DNA from: Bradyrhizobium sp. sBnM-33
GTDB lineage: Bacteria; Pseudomonadota; Alphaproteobacteria; Rhizobiales; Xanthobacteraceae
DNA length: 64,000 bases
NCBI RefSeq assembly: GCF_032917945.1
Contig: NZ_CP136624.1
Span: 7,192,001-7,256,000, forward strand
Direction of reading: 5' to 3'
Shown here: positions 46,184 through 55,133 of the stretch, piece by piece
Numbering within the stretch: position 1 is the stretch's first letter
Layout: each line of letters starts with the position of its first letter
Translations under genes and position numbers: made by a program
Notes under the pieces: generated by a model
What the model saw: only the letters and a program-made list of their open reading frames with translations
What the model was told of the DNA's origin: nothing
The model's database searches: none

Positions 46184-48889
46184 CTAGCTGTTCGCGACGG
46201 CCAATTTCTCTGGCATGGCATTCGGCTCCGCGTGCGCGATCAAGCGCTTCAATTCCGGAATGCAGGAGCCGCAATTGGTGCCGGCCTTCAGCTTCGCGCC
46301 TATATCGGCCGCCGAACACGCCCCCGCCGCGATGGCCTCGCAGATCGTGTTGCGGCCGACGCCGAAGCAGGCGCAGACGATCGGGCCGGTGTTGGCGAGG
46401 CCGTCGGCCGATTTGCCTGACAGCAGCATGCGGCGCTGGTCGTGGTCCAGCGTATCCGCCGCAAACAGGCTCTTGACCACGTTCCAGTCGCCAGCGTCGT
46501 GCGCCGGGCCGATGAAAAAGCAGGTGTCGATACGGTCGCCGTCAAAGGATGCGGCGCGGTAGACGCCGCCGCCAAAATCCTTGTATTCGGCGAGATCGTT
46601 GCGAACGAAAGATTTCAGCCAGGATTGCCAGCCGGCGACATCGGCATTGTCAGCGAACAAGTAGCCATGGCCGCCGTTGACAGCAACGCGCGCCACCCAG
46701 GCATGCGCGGGCAGTTCGAGCGGCTTGCGCGACAGCGCGAAGCCGCGGAAGACATATTCATAGGGAGTGATCGAGGCCGGCGTCGCCTTGTTCTCGGGCT
46801 GGCCGGAGAACGGATCGGTGACGGGCGCCACCAGCGAGCCGACGCGCGCGCCGGTCGCATTGGCCTCGCTCCAGTGGATCGGCGCGAACAGCATGCCGCG
46901 CTGCTGCCGTTCGCTGACCATAACGCGGAGCGTGCATTGTCCGTAATCGGTCGTGACCCGCGCGAAATCGCCATCGGCGACGCCGTATTTTGCCGCGTCG
47001 TCCGGATGGACCTCGACGAACGGCTCCGGCAGATGCTGGCCGAGCCGCGGGCTCTCGCCCGTGCGGGTCATGGTGTGCCACTGGTCGCGGATGCGGCCGG
47101 TGTTGAGCCGCAGCGGCCGCGCCGCGCTGATCTCAGTTCGCAGCGCCGGAATTTCCGGCGCGATGAAACGGGCTCTGAAATCGTTGGCGAAGAAACCGCC
47201 TTCGGCGAAGAAGCGCGCTTGCGGCTCGGTGCCCTGCCGTATCGGCCATTGCACCGGCGCCATCGCGTCGAAATCGCTGTCCGACAGCGATTGCAGCGCG
47301 CCTATGTCGAAATCGCGCGCGCCTTCGTTCTCGAACGCCGAGAGCGCGGCATGCTCGCGAAAAATATTCGCCGCCGAGGTGAAGCTGAAGGCCGTGCCGA
47401 AGCCGAGGCGCCTGGCGACCTCGCCCATGATCCACCAATCCGGCTTGGCTTCGCCCGGCGGGGTAAGAAACGCGCGCTGCCGCGAGATGCGCCGCTCCGA
47501 GTTGGTCACCGTGCCGGATTTCTCGCCCCAGGCCTGTGCCGGCAACAGCACATGCGCGCCCGCGTCCACCGTGTCGTTGGAGATCACGTTCTCGGAAACC
47601 ACGAACAGATCGAGCTTCTTCAGCGCGTCGCGAACGCCATCGGCGTTCGGCAGAGAGACCGCCGGATTGGTGCCCATCACCCACAACGCCCTAATCTCGC
47701 CGCGCGCAATCGCCTCGAACATCTGCACCGCCTTCAAGCCCTCATGGGTGGCGATGCGCGGCGCCTTCCAGAACCGCCGCACGCGGTCGATATCCGGCGG
47801 CGTGAAGCCCATATGGGCGGCCAACTGGTTGGCAAGCCCGCCGACCTCACGCCCGCCCATCGCATTGGGCTGCCCGGTGAGCGAGAACGGCGACGCGCCC
47901 GGCAGGCCGATCCGCCCGGTCGCGAGGTGGCAATTGAGGATGGCGTTGACCTTGTCGGTGCCCTGCGCCGACTGGTTGACGCCCTGTGAATAGAGCGTCA
48001 CGACGCGCGGCGTGTTGGCAAACATCTGGAAGAACGTCGCGACGTCCTGCTCGGACAGGCCGGTCGCCAGTGCGGTCGCGCCGACGCTGCCCGCGATGCT
48101 GCGTGCGCGGGCGACGGCACCGTCGAAGCCGGTGGTGTGGAGTTCGATATAGTCGCGGTCGAGCGCGCCATTGTCCGCGAGGTAAACCAGCAAGCCGCTG
48201 AACAGCGCGGTATCGGTGCCTGGCTTCAGGCCGAGGAACAGATCGTCGTCGCCGACGGTGTCGGTCCGCCGCGGATCGATCACGATGACACGCGCGCCCC
48301 GCTTCTGCTTGTTGACGAGCATGCGCTGATACAGCACTGGATGGCACCAGGCCGCGTTGGAGCCGACCAGCACCAGCAAATCGGCCTCGTCGAGATCCTC
48401 GTAACATCCCGGCACGGTGTCGGCGCCAAAAGCGCGGCGGTGGCCGGCGACGGACGAGGCCATGCACAGCCGCGAATTGGTGTCGACATTGGCGCTGCCG
48501 ATAAACCCCTTCATCAGCTTGTTGGCGACGTAGTAGTCCTCCGTCAGCAACTGACCGGATAGATAGAAGGCGACCGCACCCGGGCCGTCGCGCGCGATAA
48601 TGTGCTGGAAACGGTGCGCGACATGGTCGAGCGCGTCGCTCCACGCCACGCGCTCCATGGTTCCTTTGCCGCAGCGGATCATTGGATAGAGCAGCCGGTT
48701 CGCTAGCCCGAGCGTCTCGCCAAGCGCCGAACCCTTCGAGCACAGCCGGCCGAAATTGGCGGGATGCTCGGCATCGCCTGAGATCCCCGCCCCGCCCCGC
48801 CCGTCCGGCGTCGCCAGAATGCCGCAACCGACCCCGCAATAGGCGCAGGTGGTGCTGACAGCACGGAGATCGGGATCGACGACGGTCAT
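46184..48889 (-). CDS. nasC: Assimilatory nitrate reductase catalytic subunit
   Basis: A 901-residue molybdopterin enzyme. N-terminal [4Fe-4S] ligands are C15, C18, C22 and C50 (CAYCGVGC...LCSKG). The Mo-bis-MGD domains and the C-terminal dinucleotide domain (RLNTGRIRDQWHTMTRTG) follow. At the C-terminus is a BFD-type [2Fe-2S] domain (CACFGVGRNTICEAI ... NCGSC), as in NADH-linked assimilatory enzymes. It reduces nitrate to nitrite in the cytoplasm. It is the last gene after bjgb and flp, 13 bases downstream of flp. Also called nasA in other genera. Confidence 0.95.
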   Translation of the reverse strand: MTVVDPDLRAVSTTCAYCGVGCGILATPDGRGGAGISGDAEHPANFGRLCSKGSALGETLGLANRLLYPMIRCGKGTMERVAWSDALDHVAHRFQHIIARDGPGAVAFYLSGQLLTEDYYVANKLMKGFIGSANVDTNSRLCMASSVAGHRRAFGADTVPGCYEDLDEADLLVLVGSNAAWCHPVLYQRMLVNKQKRGARVIVIDPRRTDTVGDDDLFLGLKPGTDTALFSGLLVYLADNGALDRDYIELHTTGFDGAVARARSIAGSVGATALATGLSEQDVATFFQMFANTPRVVTLYSQGVNQSAQGTDKVNAILNCHLATGRIGLPGASPFSLTGQPNAMGGREVGGLANQLAAHMGFTPPDIDRVRRFWKAPRIATHEGLKAVQMFEAIARGEIRALWVMGTNPAVSLPNADGVRDALKKLDLFVVSENVISNDTVDAGAHVLLPAQAWGEKSGTVTNSERRISRQRAFLTPPGEAKPDWWIMGEVARRLGFGTAFSFTSAANIFREHAALSAFENEGARDFDIGALQSLSDSDFDAMAPVQWPIRQGTEPQARFFAEGGFFANDFRARFIAPEIPALRTEISAARPLRLNTGRIRDQWHTMTRTGESPRLGQHLPEPFVEVHPDDAAKYGVADGDFARVTTDYGQCTLRVMVSERQQRGMLFAPIHWSEANATGARVGSLVAPVTDPFSGQPENKATPASITPYEYVFRGFALSRKPLELPAHAWVARVAVNGGHGYLFADNADVAGWQSWLKSFVRNDLAEYKDFGGGVYRAASFDGDRIDTCFFIGPAHDAGDWNVVKSLFAADTLDHDQRRMLLSGKSADGLANTGPIVCACFGVGRNTICEAIAAGACSAADIGAKLKAGTNCGSCIPELKRLIAHAEPNAMPEKLAVANS

Positions 48890-48902
48890 GCAGGCAACCG
48901 GA

Positions 48903-50120
48903 TCATGCGGCTTCCGAACGGATCGCGAGCGAGCGGCCGAACATCATGTCGCCACGGATTCGGGCTGTCGGCTGACGCGTGCGGATCAATTCGAGGTACC
49001 AGAGCGCGTCGGCGACATCGCCGATCAGCACCGCGCCGGTCAATCGCCCATCCGCGATCACCAGTTTCTTGTAGGTGCCGTGGTTAATGTCGGAGAGCAC
49101 GATGGCCTCGCTGCCGTCGCCGCCCATGAAATCGCCTGCGGAGAACACGCTGACGCCGGAAACTTTCAGATTGGTTGCGACGATGCTGCCGGTATAGGCC
49201 GCCTCACGTCCCGCGAGATGCCGCGCCAGCACCCTCGCCTGCTCATAGGCCGGCTCGACCAAGCCGTAGCAGACGCCGCGATGTTCGGCGCACTCACCGA
49301 TCGCGAAGACATCTGCCGCGTCGGTCTGCATGACATCGTCGACCACGATCCCGCGGTTGACGGCAATGCCGGCTTCCTTCGCCAGCGCGATATTCGGACG
49401 AATGCCTGCGGCAAAGATCACGGCGTCGGCATCGATCCGACGTCCGTCCGCCAGTTCGACGCTCTCGACACGCTTCTCGCCGTGGACGCGCGCGGTGTTG
49501 GCGTTGAGCAGGATCTCGATGCCCTTGCGCTCGACAAGCGATTTCAGAAGTTCGGCCGCGGGCGCATCGAGTTGACGCTCCATCAGGCGGTCCATCAGAT
49601 GCACCAGTGTCACCGGTGCGCCGGCCTTGGCGAGGCCATAGGCCGCCTCGAGGCCCAGCAGTCCACCGCCAACCACCACCACGCGCTTTTTCTGCGCGGC
49701 CAGTGTCAGCAGCAGATCGACGTCGCGGCTGTCGCGAAACGTATGCACGCCGGCGAGATCGGCGCCGGGTATATTGAGCCGCAGCGGCGACGAGCCGGTG
49801 GTCAGCACCAGTTTCGAAAACGGAATGCTCTCGTCGTTCTCGATCTTGAGCTCACGGCGGCCGACATCGATCTCGGTCGCCACGCAACCATACTTCAAGG
49901 TAACGCCGCGATCGCGCCACCAGGACGCCGGCCGCAGCTCGATGTCCTGCGACGTGGTTTCGCCGGCCAGCACCGATGACAACAACACGCGATTATACGC
50001 GAGCCGCGGTTCGTCGCCGATCACGGCGATGGCGTAGCGCCCGAGCGCTATTTTCGCCAGCTCGTCAACCAGACGCGCGGCGGCCATTCCATTGCCGACG
50101 ATGACCAGCGGCTCACTCAC
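48903..50120 (-). CDS. flp: FAD-dependent NAD(P)H oxidoreductase of the nitrate system
   Basis: A 405-residue flavoprotein. The FAD motif IVGNGMAAARL is at 7-17, the NAD(P)H motif VVVVGGGLLGLEAA in the middle, and VFAIGECAEH is near 270. It matches the N-terminal half of NirB and the Flp protein of Bradyrhizobium, thought to pass electrons to NasC and to re-reduce the haemoglobin. GTG 50120 is used because similarity starts at SEPLVIVGNG and AAGGA overlaps the bjgb stop; the frame to 50261 is antisense-frame noise. No iron-sulfur or sirohaem domains follow, so it is not a nitrite reductase. Confidence 0.9.
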   Translation of the reverse strand: MSEPLVIVGNGMAAARLVDELAKIALGRYAIAVIGDEPRLAYNRVLLSSVLAGETTSQDIELRPASWWRDRGVTLKYGCVATEIDVGRRELKIENDESIPFSKLVLTTGSSPLRLNIPGADLAGVHTFRDSRDVDLLLTLAAQKKRVVVVGGGLLGLEAAYGLAKAGAPVTLVHLMDRLMERQLDAPAAELLKSLVERKGIEILLNANTARVHGEKRVESVELADGRRIDADAVIFAAGIRPNIALAKEAGIAVNRGIVVDDVMQTDAADVFAIGECAEHRGVCYGLVEPAYEQARVLARHLAGREAAYTGSIVATNLKVSGVSVFSAGDFMGGDGSEAIVLSDINHGTYKKLVIADGRLTGAVLIGDVADALWYLELIRTRQPTARIRGDMMFGRSLAIRSEAA

Positions 50121-50131
50121 GTGTTGCGTCC

Positions 50132-50557
50132 TTACTCCGCGACCAAAGGCTGGCCGTAGGCTTCGGAAATCATGAAACCGGACAGTGTGCCGTAGGCTGC
50201 GGTCCATGCCGCAGCGACTTCGGGCGTCCATGCCACGCCAAGTCCCTTCTCCAGCGTCCACAGCAATGCGCCGCCGACGACGGGATAATGCTCGGGTTTG
50301 GCGCCATAGCTGACATGGCGCTTTGCCAATGCACTCGCAGCGGGCAGCACGGATTCAAGATTGCTCAATCCGTTCACCACCACCGCCAGCGTCGCCATCA
50401 GCTTCTTGCGCTGCTCTTTCATGTCGGTGGGAAACATCGCCTTCACCGTTGGCGCGACTTCGAACAGACGATCGTAGAATATGACGGCCGCCTGCTCTGA
50501 AATCGGCACGACTTTGGCGAAGCTCTCCTGAACCAGATTGATTTGTGTTGGATTCAC
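50132..50557 (-). CDS. bjgb: Single-domain bacterial haemoglobin
   Basis: A 141-residue globin like Vitreoscilla haemoglobin. B10 Y28 (FYDRLF), CD1 F42 and proximal F8 H81 (AKRHVSYG) are present. The protein stops after the globin fold, with no reductase domain. In B. diazoefficiens the homologue Bjgb detoxifies nitric oxide formed during nitrate assimilation, with Flp as reductant. It is 12 bases upstream of flp. GAGAG lies before the ATG. Confidence 0.92.
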   Translation of the reverse strand: MNPTQINLVQESFAKVVPISEQAAVIFYDRLFEVAPTVKAMFPTDMKEQRKKLMATLAVVVNGLSNLESVLPAASALAKRHVSYGAKPEHYPVVGGALLWTLEKGLGVAWTPEVAAAWTAAYGTLSGFMISEAYGQPLVAE

Positions 50558-50569
50558 CGAAACTCTCCT

Positions 50570-50631
50570 CGCGTGTTAAGGGCAATCCAGTTGGTCGTGC
50601 GGCGGGAACATTAGTTCACCGCCAACACGCG
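50570..50631. promoter_or_regulatory. Inverted repeat in the nrtC-bjgb gap
   Basis: CGCGTGTT (50570-50577) and AACACGCG (50624-50631) are perfect arms around 46 bases. An inner GGCG...CGCC pair on the minus strand can extend the stem. It lies exactly where narK would be expected. It may be an mRNA leader structure for bjgb, a terminator-like stem, or a deletion scar; no U-tract follows. Confidence 0.4.
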
Positions 50632-50645
50632 AATAAGAGAGGCAG

Positions 50646-51440
50646 CTACGCCGCCTCGACGAAGCGATGCCGCTCGTAGAGGAACTCGAGCACACGCTGC
50701 CGGCACTTGAGGTAGCCGGGATTGGTCGCGAGCTCGAGCCGCTTGCGCGGACGCGCCAGCGGCACCTCCAGCACCTCGCCGATCCGCGCGCTCGGGCCGT
50801 TGGTCATCATCACGATGCGGTCCGACAGCAGCACGGCCTCGTCGACGTCATGCGTGATCATCAGGATGGTGTTGCCGAGCTTCTGGTGCAGCGCCATCAC
50901 CGAGTCCTGCAGATGTGCGCGGGTTAGCGCGTCGAGCGCGCCGAACGGCTCGTCGAGCAACAGCACCTTCGGCTCCATCGCCAGCGCACGGGCAATGCCG
51001 ACGCGCTGCTTCATGCCACCGGAAATTTCCGACGGGCGCTTGTCCTTGGCGTGCGCCATCTGCACCAGATTGAGATTATGCATCACCCAGGCGTCGCGCT
51101 CGGCGCGGCTCTTGGTTGACGAAAACACCTTGTCGACGCCGAGCTTGACGTTTTCGTACACCGTCAGCCACGGCAGCAGGCTGTGGTTCTGGAATACTAC
51201 GGCGCGGTCCGGTCCCGGCGAATTGACCTCGCGGTTTTCCAAGAGCACGCCGCCATTGGTAGCGTCGGTGAGGCCAGCCACGATGTTGAGCAGCGTGGAC
51301 TTGCCGCAGCCGGAATGACCGATGATCGAGACGTATTCGCCCTTCTCGATCGTCAGGTTGATGTCCTTCAGCACCTCTGTGGTGGCGTTGCCGCGGGTGA
51401 AGGTCTTGTCGATGTGGTCGAGCTTCAGATAGGCCTGCAT
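50646..51440 (-). CDS. nrtC: Nitrate ABC transporter ATP-binding protein
   Basis: A 264-residue ATPase. Walker A is GHSGCGKST at 41-49, signature SGGMKQRVGIARAL, Walker B VLLLDEPFGALD. The VVFQNHSLLPWLTVYENV and GPSARIGE segments are typical of NrtC/NrtD/CmpD. It lacks the fused binding-protein domain found in cyanobacterial NrtC. It powers NrtB and lies 12 bases after nrtB. Confidence 0.94.
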   Translation of the reverse strand: MQAYLKLDHIDKTFTRGNATTEVLKDINLTIEKGEYVSIIGHSGCGKSTLLNIVAGLTDATNGGVLLENREVNSPGPDRAVVFQNHSLLPWLTVYENVKLGVDKVFSSTKSRAERDAWVMHNLNLVQMAHAKDKRPSEISGGMKQRVGIARALAMEPKVLLLDEPFGALDALTRAHLQDSVMALHQKLGNTILMITHDVDEAVLLSDRIVMMTNGPSARIGEVLEVPLARPRKRLELATNPGYLKCRQRVLEFLYERHRFVEAA

Positions 51441-51452
51441 GACATGTGTCCT

Positions 51453-52370
51453 TCAGTTCAGGGCGGTGCCGCGGGTTACGATCTTCGCCAGTCCCGCGAT
51501 CACGCGGTCGAGCACGAAGCCGATGATGCCGACATAGAACAGCGCCAGGATGATTTCGCTGATGTGCGAGGAATTCCAGGCGTCCCAGATGAAGAAGCCG
51601 ATGCCGACGCCGCCGATCAGCATTTCTGCAGCCACAATCGCCAGCCAGGACAGGCCGATGCCGATGCGAAGGCCGGTGAAGATGTAGGGCGCCGCCGCCG
51701 GGATCATGATCTTGGCGAAGAACTCCAGCGGATTGAGCTGCACGACGGCTGCGACGTTGCGATAGTCCTGCGGGATGTTGCGTATGCCGACTGCGGTGTT
51801 GATGATGATTGGCCAGACCGAGGTGATGAAGATGACGAAAATCGCCGACGGCTGACCGTCACGGAATGCGGCGAGCGACAGCGGCAGCCACGCCAGCGGC
51901 GGAATGGTGCGAAGCACCTGAAACAGTGGATCGAGCCCACGCATCGCCCACACCGACTGCCCGACCAGCGTGCCGAGCGCGATGCCGACGATGGCGGCAA
52001 TCGAATAGCCATAGGCGACGCGCTGGAGTGAGGCAGACAGGTGCCAGAACAGGCCCTTGTCGATGCCGCCATTATCGAAGAACGGATCGAAGATCAGTTC
52101 CTTGGTGTCCTTGAAGACTTTCGACGGCGGCGGGAGCGTCGAGCCGGTGCGGCGGCAGACCAGTTCCCAGAATAGCATCAGCAGCGCGAGCACGATCAGC
52201 GGCGGCACGACGCGCACCGCAGCCTCTTTCGCCATCTTGATGTACTTCTCGGCACGAGGCGCCCGCTTCGGCGTCATCGTCACCACTGGCGCCGCCGTGT
52301 TCGGCGAGGTGCCCGAGGCGGTCGGAACGGCCACCGCGGTGGCTTCGGCTTTGATCGCAGGCATCGACAT
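51453..52370 (-). CDS. nrtB: Nitrate ABC transporter permease
   Basis: A 305-residue inner-membrane permease. A polar alanine/threonine-rich N-terminus of ~45 residues precedes about six membrane helices. The inner-membrane component loop AAVVQLNPLEFFAKIMIPAA contacts the ATPase. ATG 52370 has GGAG eleven bases upstream, and ATG 52364 is also possible. It takes nitrate from NrtA and lies about 60 bases after nrtA. Confidence 0.94.
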   Translation of the reverse strand: MSMPAIKAEATAVAVPTASGTSPNTAAPVVTMTPKRAPRAEKYIKMAKEAAVRVVPPLIVLALLMLFWELVCRRTGSTLPPPSKVFKDTKELIFDPFFDNGGIDKGLFWHLSASLQRVAYGYSIAAIVGIALGTLVGQSVWAMRGLDPLFQVLRTIPPLAWLPLSLAAFRDGQPSAIFVIFITSVWPIIINTAVGIRNIPQDYRNVAAVVQLNPLEFFAKIMIPAAAPYIFTGLRIGIGLSWLAIVAAEMLIGGVGIGFFIWDAWNSSHISEIILALFYVGIIGFVLDRVIAGLAKIVTRGTALN

Positions 52371-52433
52371 TGAAGTTGTATCTCCGTGTTTCAATGAGCG
52401 GGCCGCACGCAACAGCGCGCGGCCCGGGCTTGA

Positions 52434-53753
52434 TCAGACATCAACACGCTTGATCGACAGGGACTTCAGATACGCAGCCGGATTTTCCGGATCGAACACC
52501 TTGCCGTCGAAGAAGGTCTCCTTGCCGCGCGAGGTGGAAGCCGGGATCTCGGACGCGGCAACGCCGAGCGTCTTGGCCGCGTCGCGCCACATATCCTCGC
52601 GATTGACCTTGGCGATCAGCGCCTTGCTGTCGAAGCCCGCTTCATATTTGCCCCAGCGGATGTCCTCCGTCATGAACCAGAGATCGTGGCTCTGGAACGG
52701 ATAGGAGGCGTGGTCGCGCCAGTACTTCATGATGTGCGGCGAGTTCTCGACGACCTTGCCGGGAATGCCGTAGTTGAACTTGCCCTTGGCGCGATCGGCG
52801 ATGTCTTCGACCGGGCAGTTGATCCACTGCCGCTTGCCCATGATGGTGGCCAGTTCGTCCTTGTTCTCCATCTTGTCGGCCCACTGCTGCGCCTCCATAA
52901 CAGCCATCAGGATCGCCTTGGCGGCTTTCGGATTCTTGTCGACCCAGGCTGCGCGCATACCGAGCGACTTTTCCGGGTGCTTGCTCCAGATTTCACCGGT
53001 GTTGATCGCGGTATAGCCGATACCCTGATGGACCAATTGTCCGGGCCACGGCTCGCCGACACAGAAGGCATCCATGGTGCCGACCTTCATGTTGGCGACC
53101 ATTTGCGGCGGTGGCACCGTGATGGTCTCGACATCCTTGTCGGGATCGATGCCGCCGGCGGCGAGCCAGTAACGAATCCAGAGATCGTGGGTGCCGCCCG
53201 GGAAGGTCATCGCGACCTTGGCCGACTTACCGGCAGCCTTCTTCTGCTCGAATACCGCCTTGAGCGGCGAGGCATCGACGCCGACCTTGAGATTGGCATA
53301 TTCCTTAGCGACCGAGATGCACTGCGCATCGAGATTGAGCCGCGCCAGGATGTACATCGGCGTCGGCTGATTGTTCTGCGTCACCTTGCCGGCCGAGATC
53401 AGATACGGCATCGGCGTCAGAATGTGCGCGCCGTCGATACCGTTGCCTTCCGAGCCCAGCACCAGGTTGTCGCGGGTGGTGCCCCACGACGCCTGCTTGG
53501 CGACTTCGACATCGGGCATGCCGTGCTTGGCAAAGAAGCCCTTGTCCTTGGCGACAAACAGCGGCCCGGCGTCACTCAGCGCAATGAACCCGAGCGTCGC
53601 CTTGGTCACTTCCGGTCCCGCGCCTTGCGCGAACGCGCCGGCTGGGAGGTTCAGCTTGGCGGCGGCGAGCAATGCTGCCGTCGCGCCGCTCGCCTTAAGA
53701 AGCTGGCGGCGGCTGAAACCGCGGCGTGAGGTCGGAGTGGTGGGCTTCGTCAT
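52434..53753 (-). CDS. nrtA: Nitrate-binding protein of the ABC importer
   Basis: A 439-residue NrtA/CmpA-family protein. A Tat leader is evident (SRRGFSRRQLLKASG, residues 9-23; cleavage after AFAQG likely). NrtA hallmarks include WINCPVEDIADRAKG, FPGGTHDLWIRYWL and HASYPFQSHDLWFMTEDIRW. ATG 53753 has AAGGAG about ten bases upstream. A sigma-54-like element lies ~155 bases before the start, leaving a ~145-base untranslated leader. Confidence 0.95.
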   Translation of the reverse strand: MTKPTTPTSRRGFSRRQLLKASGATAALLAAAKLNLPAGAFAQGAGPEVTKATLGFIALSDAGPLFVAKDKGFFAKHGMPDVEVAKQASWGTTRDNLVLGSEGNGIDGAHILTPMPYLISAGKVTQNNQPTPMYILARLNLDAQCISVAKEYANLKVGVDASPLKAVFEQKKAAGKSAKVAMTFPGGTHDLWIRYWLAAGGIDPDKDVETITVPPPQMVANMKVGTMDAFCVGEPWPGQLVHQGIGYTAINTGEIWSKHPEKSLGMRAAWVDKNPKAAKAILMAVMEAQQWADKMENKDELATIMGKRQWINCPVEDIADRAKGKFNYGIPGKVVENSPHIMKYWRDHASYPFQSHDLWFMTEDIRWGKYEAGFDSKALIAKVNREDMWRDAAKTLGVAASEIPASTSRGKETFFDGKVFDPENPAAYLKSLSIKRVDV

Positions 53754-53908
53754 GGGTAGTGCGCTCCTTTGCGTGTGAATGGGGCCCTCCGTTTCGTGTC
53801 GCCGCGCGAGACGCATAAGGGCGCGCGCCGGTGTTGCCCCGGACGTGCGGCGTCACAATTCGGATGAGTGGTCTCAAGGGACGGCGACAATGGCGTCGGC
53901 ACTAGCTA

Positions 53909-53925
53909 TTCAAGCTTCGTGCCAA
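53909..53925 (-). promoter_or_regulatory. Sigma-54-like promoter of nrtABC
   Basis: On the minus strand TTGGCACGAAGCTTGAA matches YTGGCACGRNNNTTGCW except for A in place of the C of the -12 GC. The -24 half is perfect. Predicted transcription start is near 53898. The -12 mismatch makes it weaker than the element at 41731. RpoN/NtrC control of nitrate uptake genes is established in related bacteria. Confidence 0.45.
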
Positions 53926-53975
53926 GCCTCCCGCACCGCAAAAACGTTTTTTATTTCAATGAATTGGTCGATAAC

Positions 53976-53992
53976 TGCCGCAAAAAACGGCA
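53976..53992. promoter_or_regulatory. Small hairpin TGCCG-N7-CGGCA upstream of nrtA
   Basis: TGCCG (53976-53980) and CGGCA (53988-53992) flank seven bases (CAAAAAA). Nearby, 53940-53951 is the self-complementary AAAAACGTTTTT. The AT-rich tract between these and the sigma-54-like element could be an IHF-type bend site. Nothing else is evident in the 332-base nrtA upstream gap besides the promoter and the 33-base palindrome. Confidence 0.3.
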
Positions 53993-54032
53993 AGGGTCAG
54001 GAACCAGTCGTCGCATTCGAAACTTGCGATTC

Positions 54033-54065
54033 GCTCAATCCTTGTGCGGCGCACAAGAATTGAGC
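54033..54065. promoter_or_regulatory. 33-base near-perfect palindrome upstream of nrtA
   Basis: Arms GCTCAAT and CTTGTGCG pair with CGCACAAG and ATTGAGC around a single central G, with one mismatched pair (54040/54058). It lies 21 bases after the dioxygenase stop and ~110-140 bases upstream of the sigma-54-like nrtA promoter. It could be an activator site or a 3'-end hairpin of the dioxygenase mRNA. No U-tract follows on the minus strand. Confidence 0.55.
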
Positions 54066-54085
54066 AGACCAAGCGGCACACTGCC

Positions 54086-55000
54086 TTATGCGTCTTCAGC
54101 CGCCTTCGCCATCATTGGTTTCGGCGCACTTCCCTCGCCCGGCTTCATGCGGAATTCGTAGATCATGAGGTGCCAGGCCGAGGCCGCCGGCTTGCCGTCC
54201 GGCATCGTCGGATCGGTGCGCTTTTCGATTTTGGCGACCAGCTCGTCCTTGACCCCGAACACCACGTCGGAATCGAGATATTTATCGCCATCGATGAAGA
54301 CGTGGGTGATCAGCGGCTGATAGCCGGGCGCATCGACCAGGAAATGGACATGCGCCGGCCGCATCGGGTGGCGGCCGGTCTGCACGATCATCTCGCCCAC
54401 CGGGCCGTCGGTCGGAATCGGGTAGCTGCACGGCAGGATGGTGCGGAAGAAAAACCTCCCATCGGCGTCGGTGATGAAACGCGCCCGCGATGACGCCCCT
54501 TCCGTCGCATAGGCCGGCTTCTGAGAATCATAGAAGCCGTCGTCATCGGCGTGCCAGACGTCTACCGGCACGTCCGCCAGCGGCTTGCCATTGAGGTCGG
54601 TGACGCGGCTCTGCACGAACATGCGCTCGCCGGGCAGCGTTTCCGAGATATCGGTGCCATGCGGCGTCACCTTGTGCTCGCCGACATAGAACGGGCCGAG
54701 CACCGTGGTCTCGGTGGCGCCCTCACGCTCGCGGTGGTTCACGGCGTCGACCAGCATCGAGACGCCGAGCACGTCAGACAGCAGAATGAACTCCTGCCGG
54801 ATCGGGGTGCACTTCTGGCCGGTCCGCGTCAGAAAATCGATGGCATATTCCCACTCCTCGAAGGTGAGATCGGTTTTGCGGACATAGTCGTGGAGTGATT
54901 TCACCAGTTCCTGCAGCAGGAATTTAGCGCGCGGATCCGGCGTATTGTCGAAGCTGCGGATGACGGCGGCGGTCAGTTCGGTCTCGCTGAATTGGCGCAT
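54086..55000 (-). CDS. Intradiol ring-cleavage dioxygenase (catechol/hydroxyquinol 1,2-dioxygenase type)
   Basis: A 304-residue non-haem iron(III) dioxygenase. The four ligands are visible: Y157 (DGFYD), Y193 (PCSYPIPTDG), H217 and H219 (PAHVHF). The N-terminal helical dimerisation domain (1-105) is typical of catechol and hydroxyquinol 1,2-dioxygenases. It cleaves an ortho-dihydroxylated aromatic ring to a muconate or maleylacetate-type product. No other ring-degradation genes are adjacent, and it shows no link to the nitrate genes. Confidence 0.92.
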   Translation of the reverse strand: MRQFSETELTAAVIRSFDNTPDPRAKFLLQELVKSLHDYVRKTDLTFEEWEYAIDFLTRTGQKCTPIRQEFILLSDVLGVSMLVDAVNHREREGATETTVLGPFYVGEHKVTPHGTDISETLPGERMFVQSRVTDLNGKPLADVPVDVWHADDDGFYDSQKPAYATEGASSRARFITDADGRFFFRTILPCSYPIPTDGPVGEMIVQTGRHPMRPAHVHFLVDAPGYQPLITHVFIDGDKYLDSDVVFGVKDELVAKIEKRTDPTMPDGKPAASAWHLMIYEFRMKPGEGSAPKPMMAKAAEDA

Positions 55001-55133
55001 TTTTGCTGTCCTGCGGGGATATGCGATGGCTTAAGTCAATCTATACCACCCTTGCAGCCCGCATAAGCACGGCCCGTTGGAACAGGAGACACTTTTCGGC
55101 TATCAAGACCGCAGTCGCCAGCCGGAGATGCCG

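Noticed and set aside
49000..50120. Assimilatory nitrite reductase (NirB) for the flavoprotein gene
   Set aside because: Only the NirB-like FAD/NAD domains are present; the iron-sulfur/sirohaem domains are missing, so flp is the better call.
54033..54065. NtrC box or intrinsic terminator
   Set aside because: The half-sites run GTGC...GCAC, the reverse order of the NtrC consensus, and no U-tract follows on the dioxygenase strand, so neither label is supported; kept only as an unnamed palindrome.
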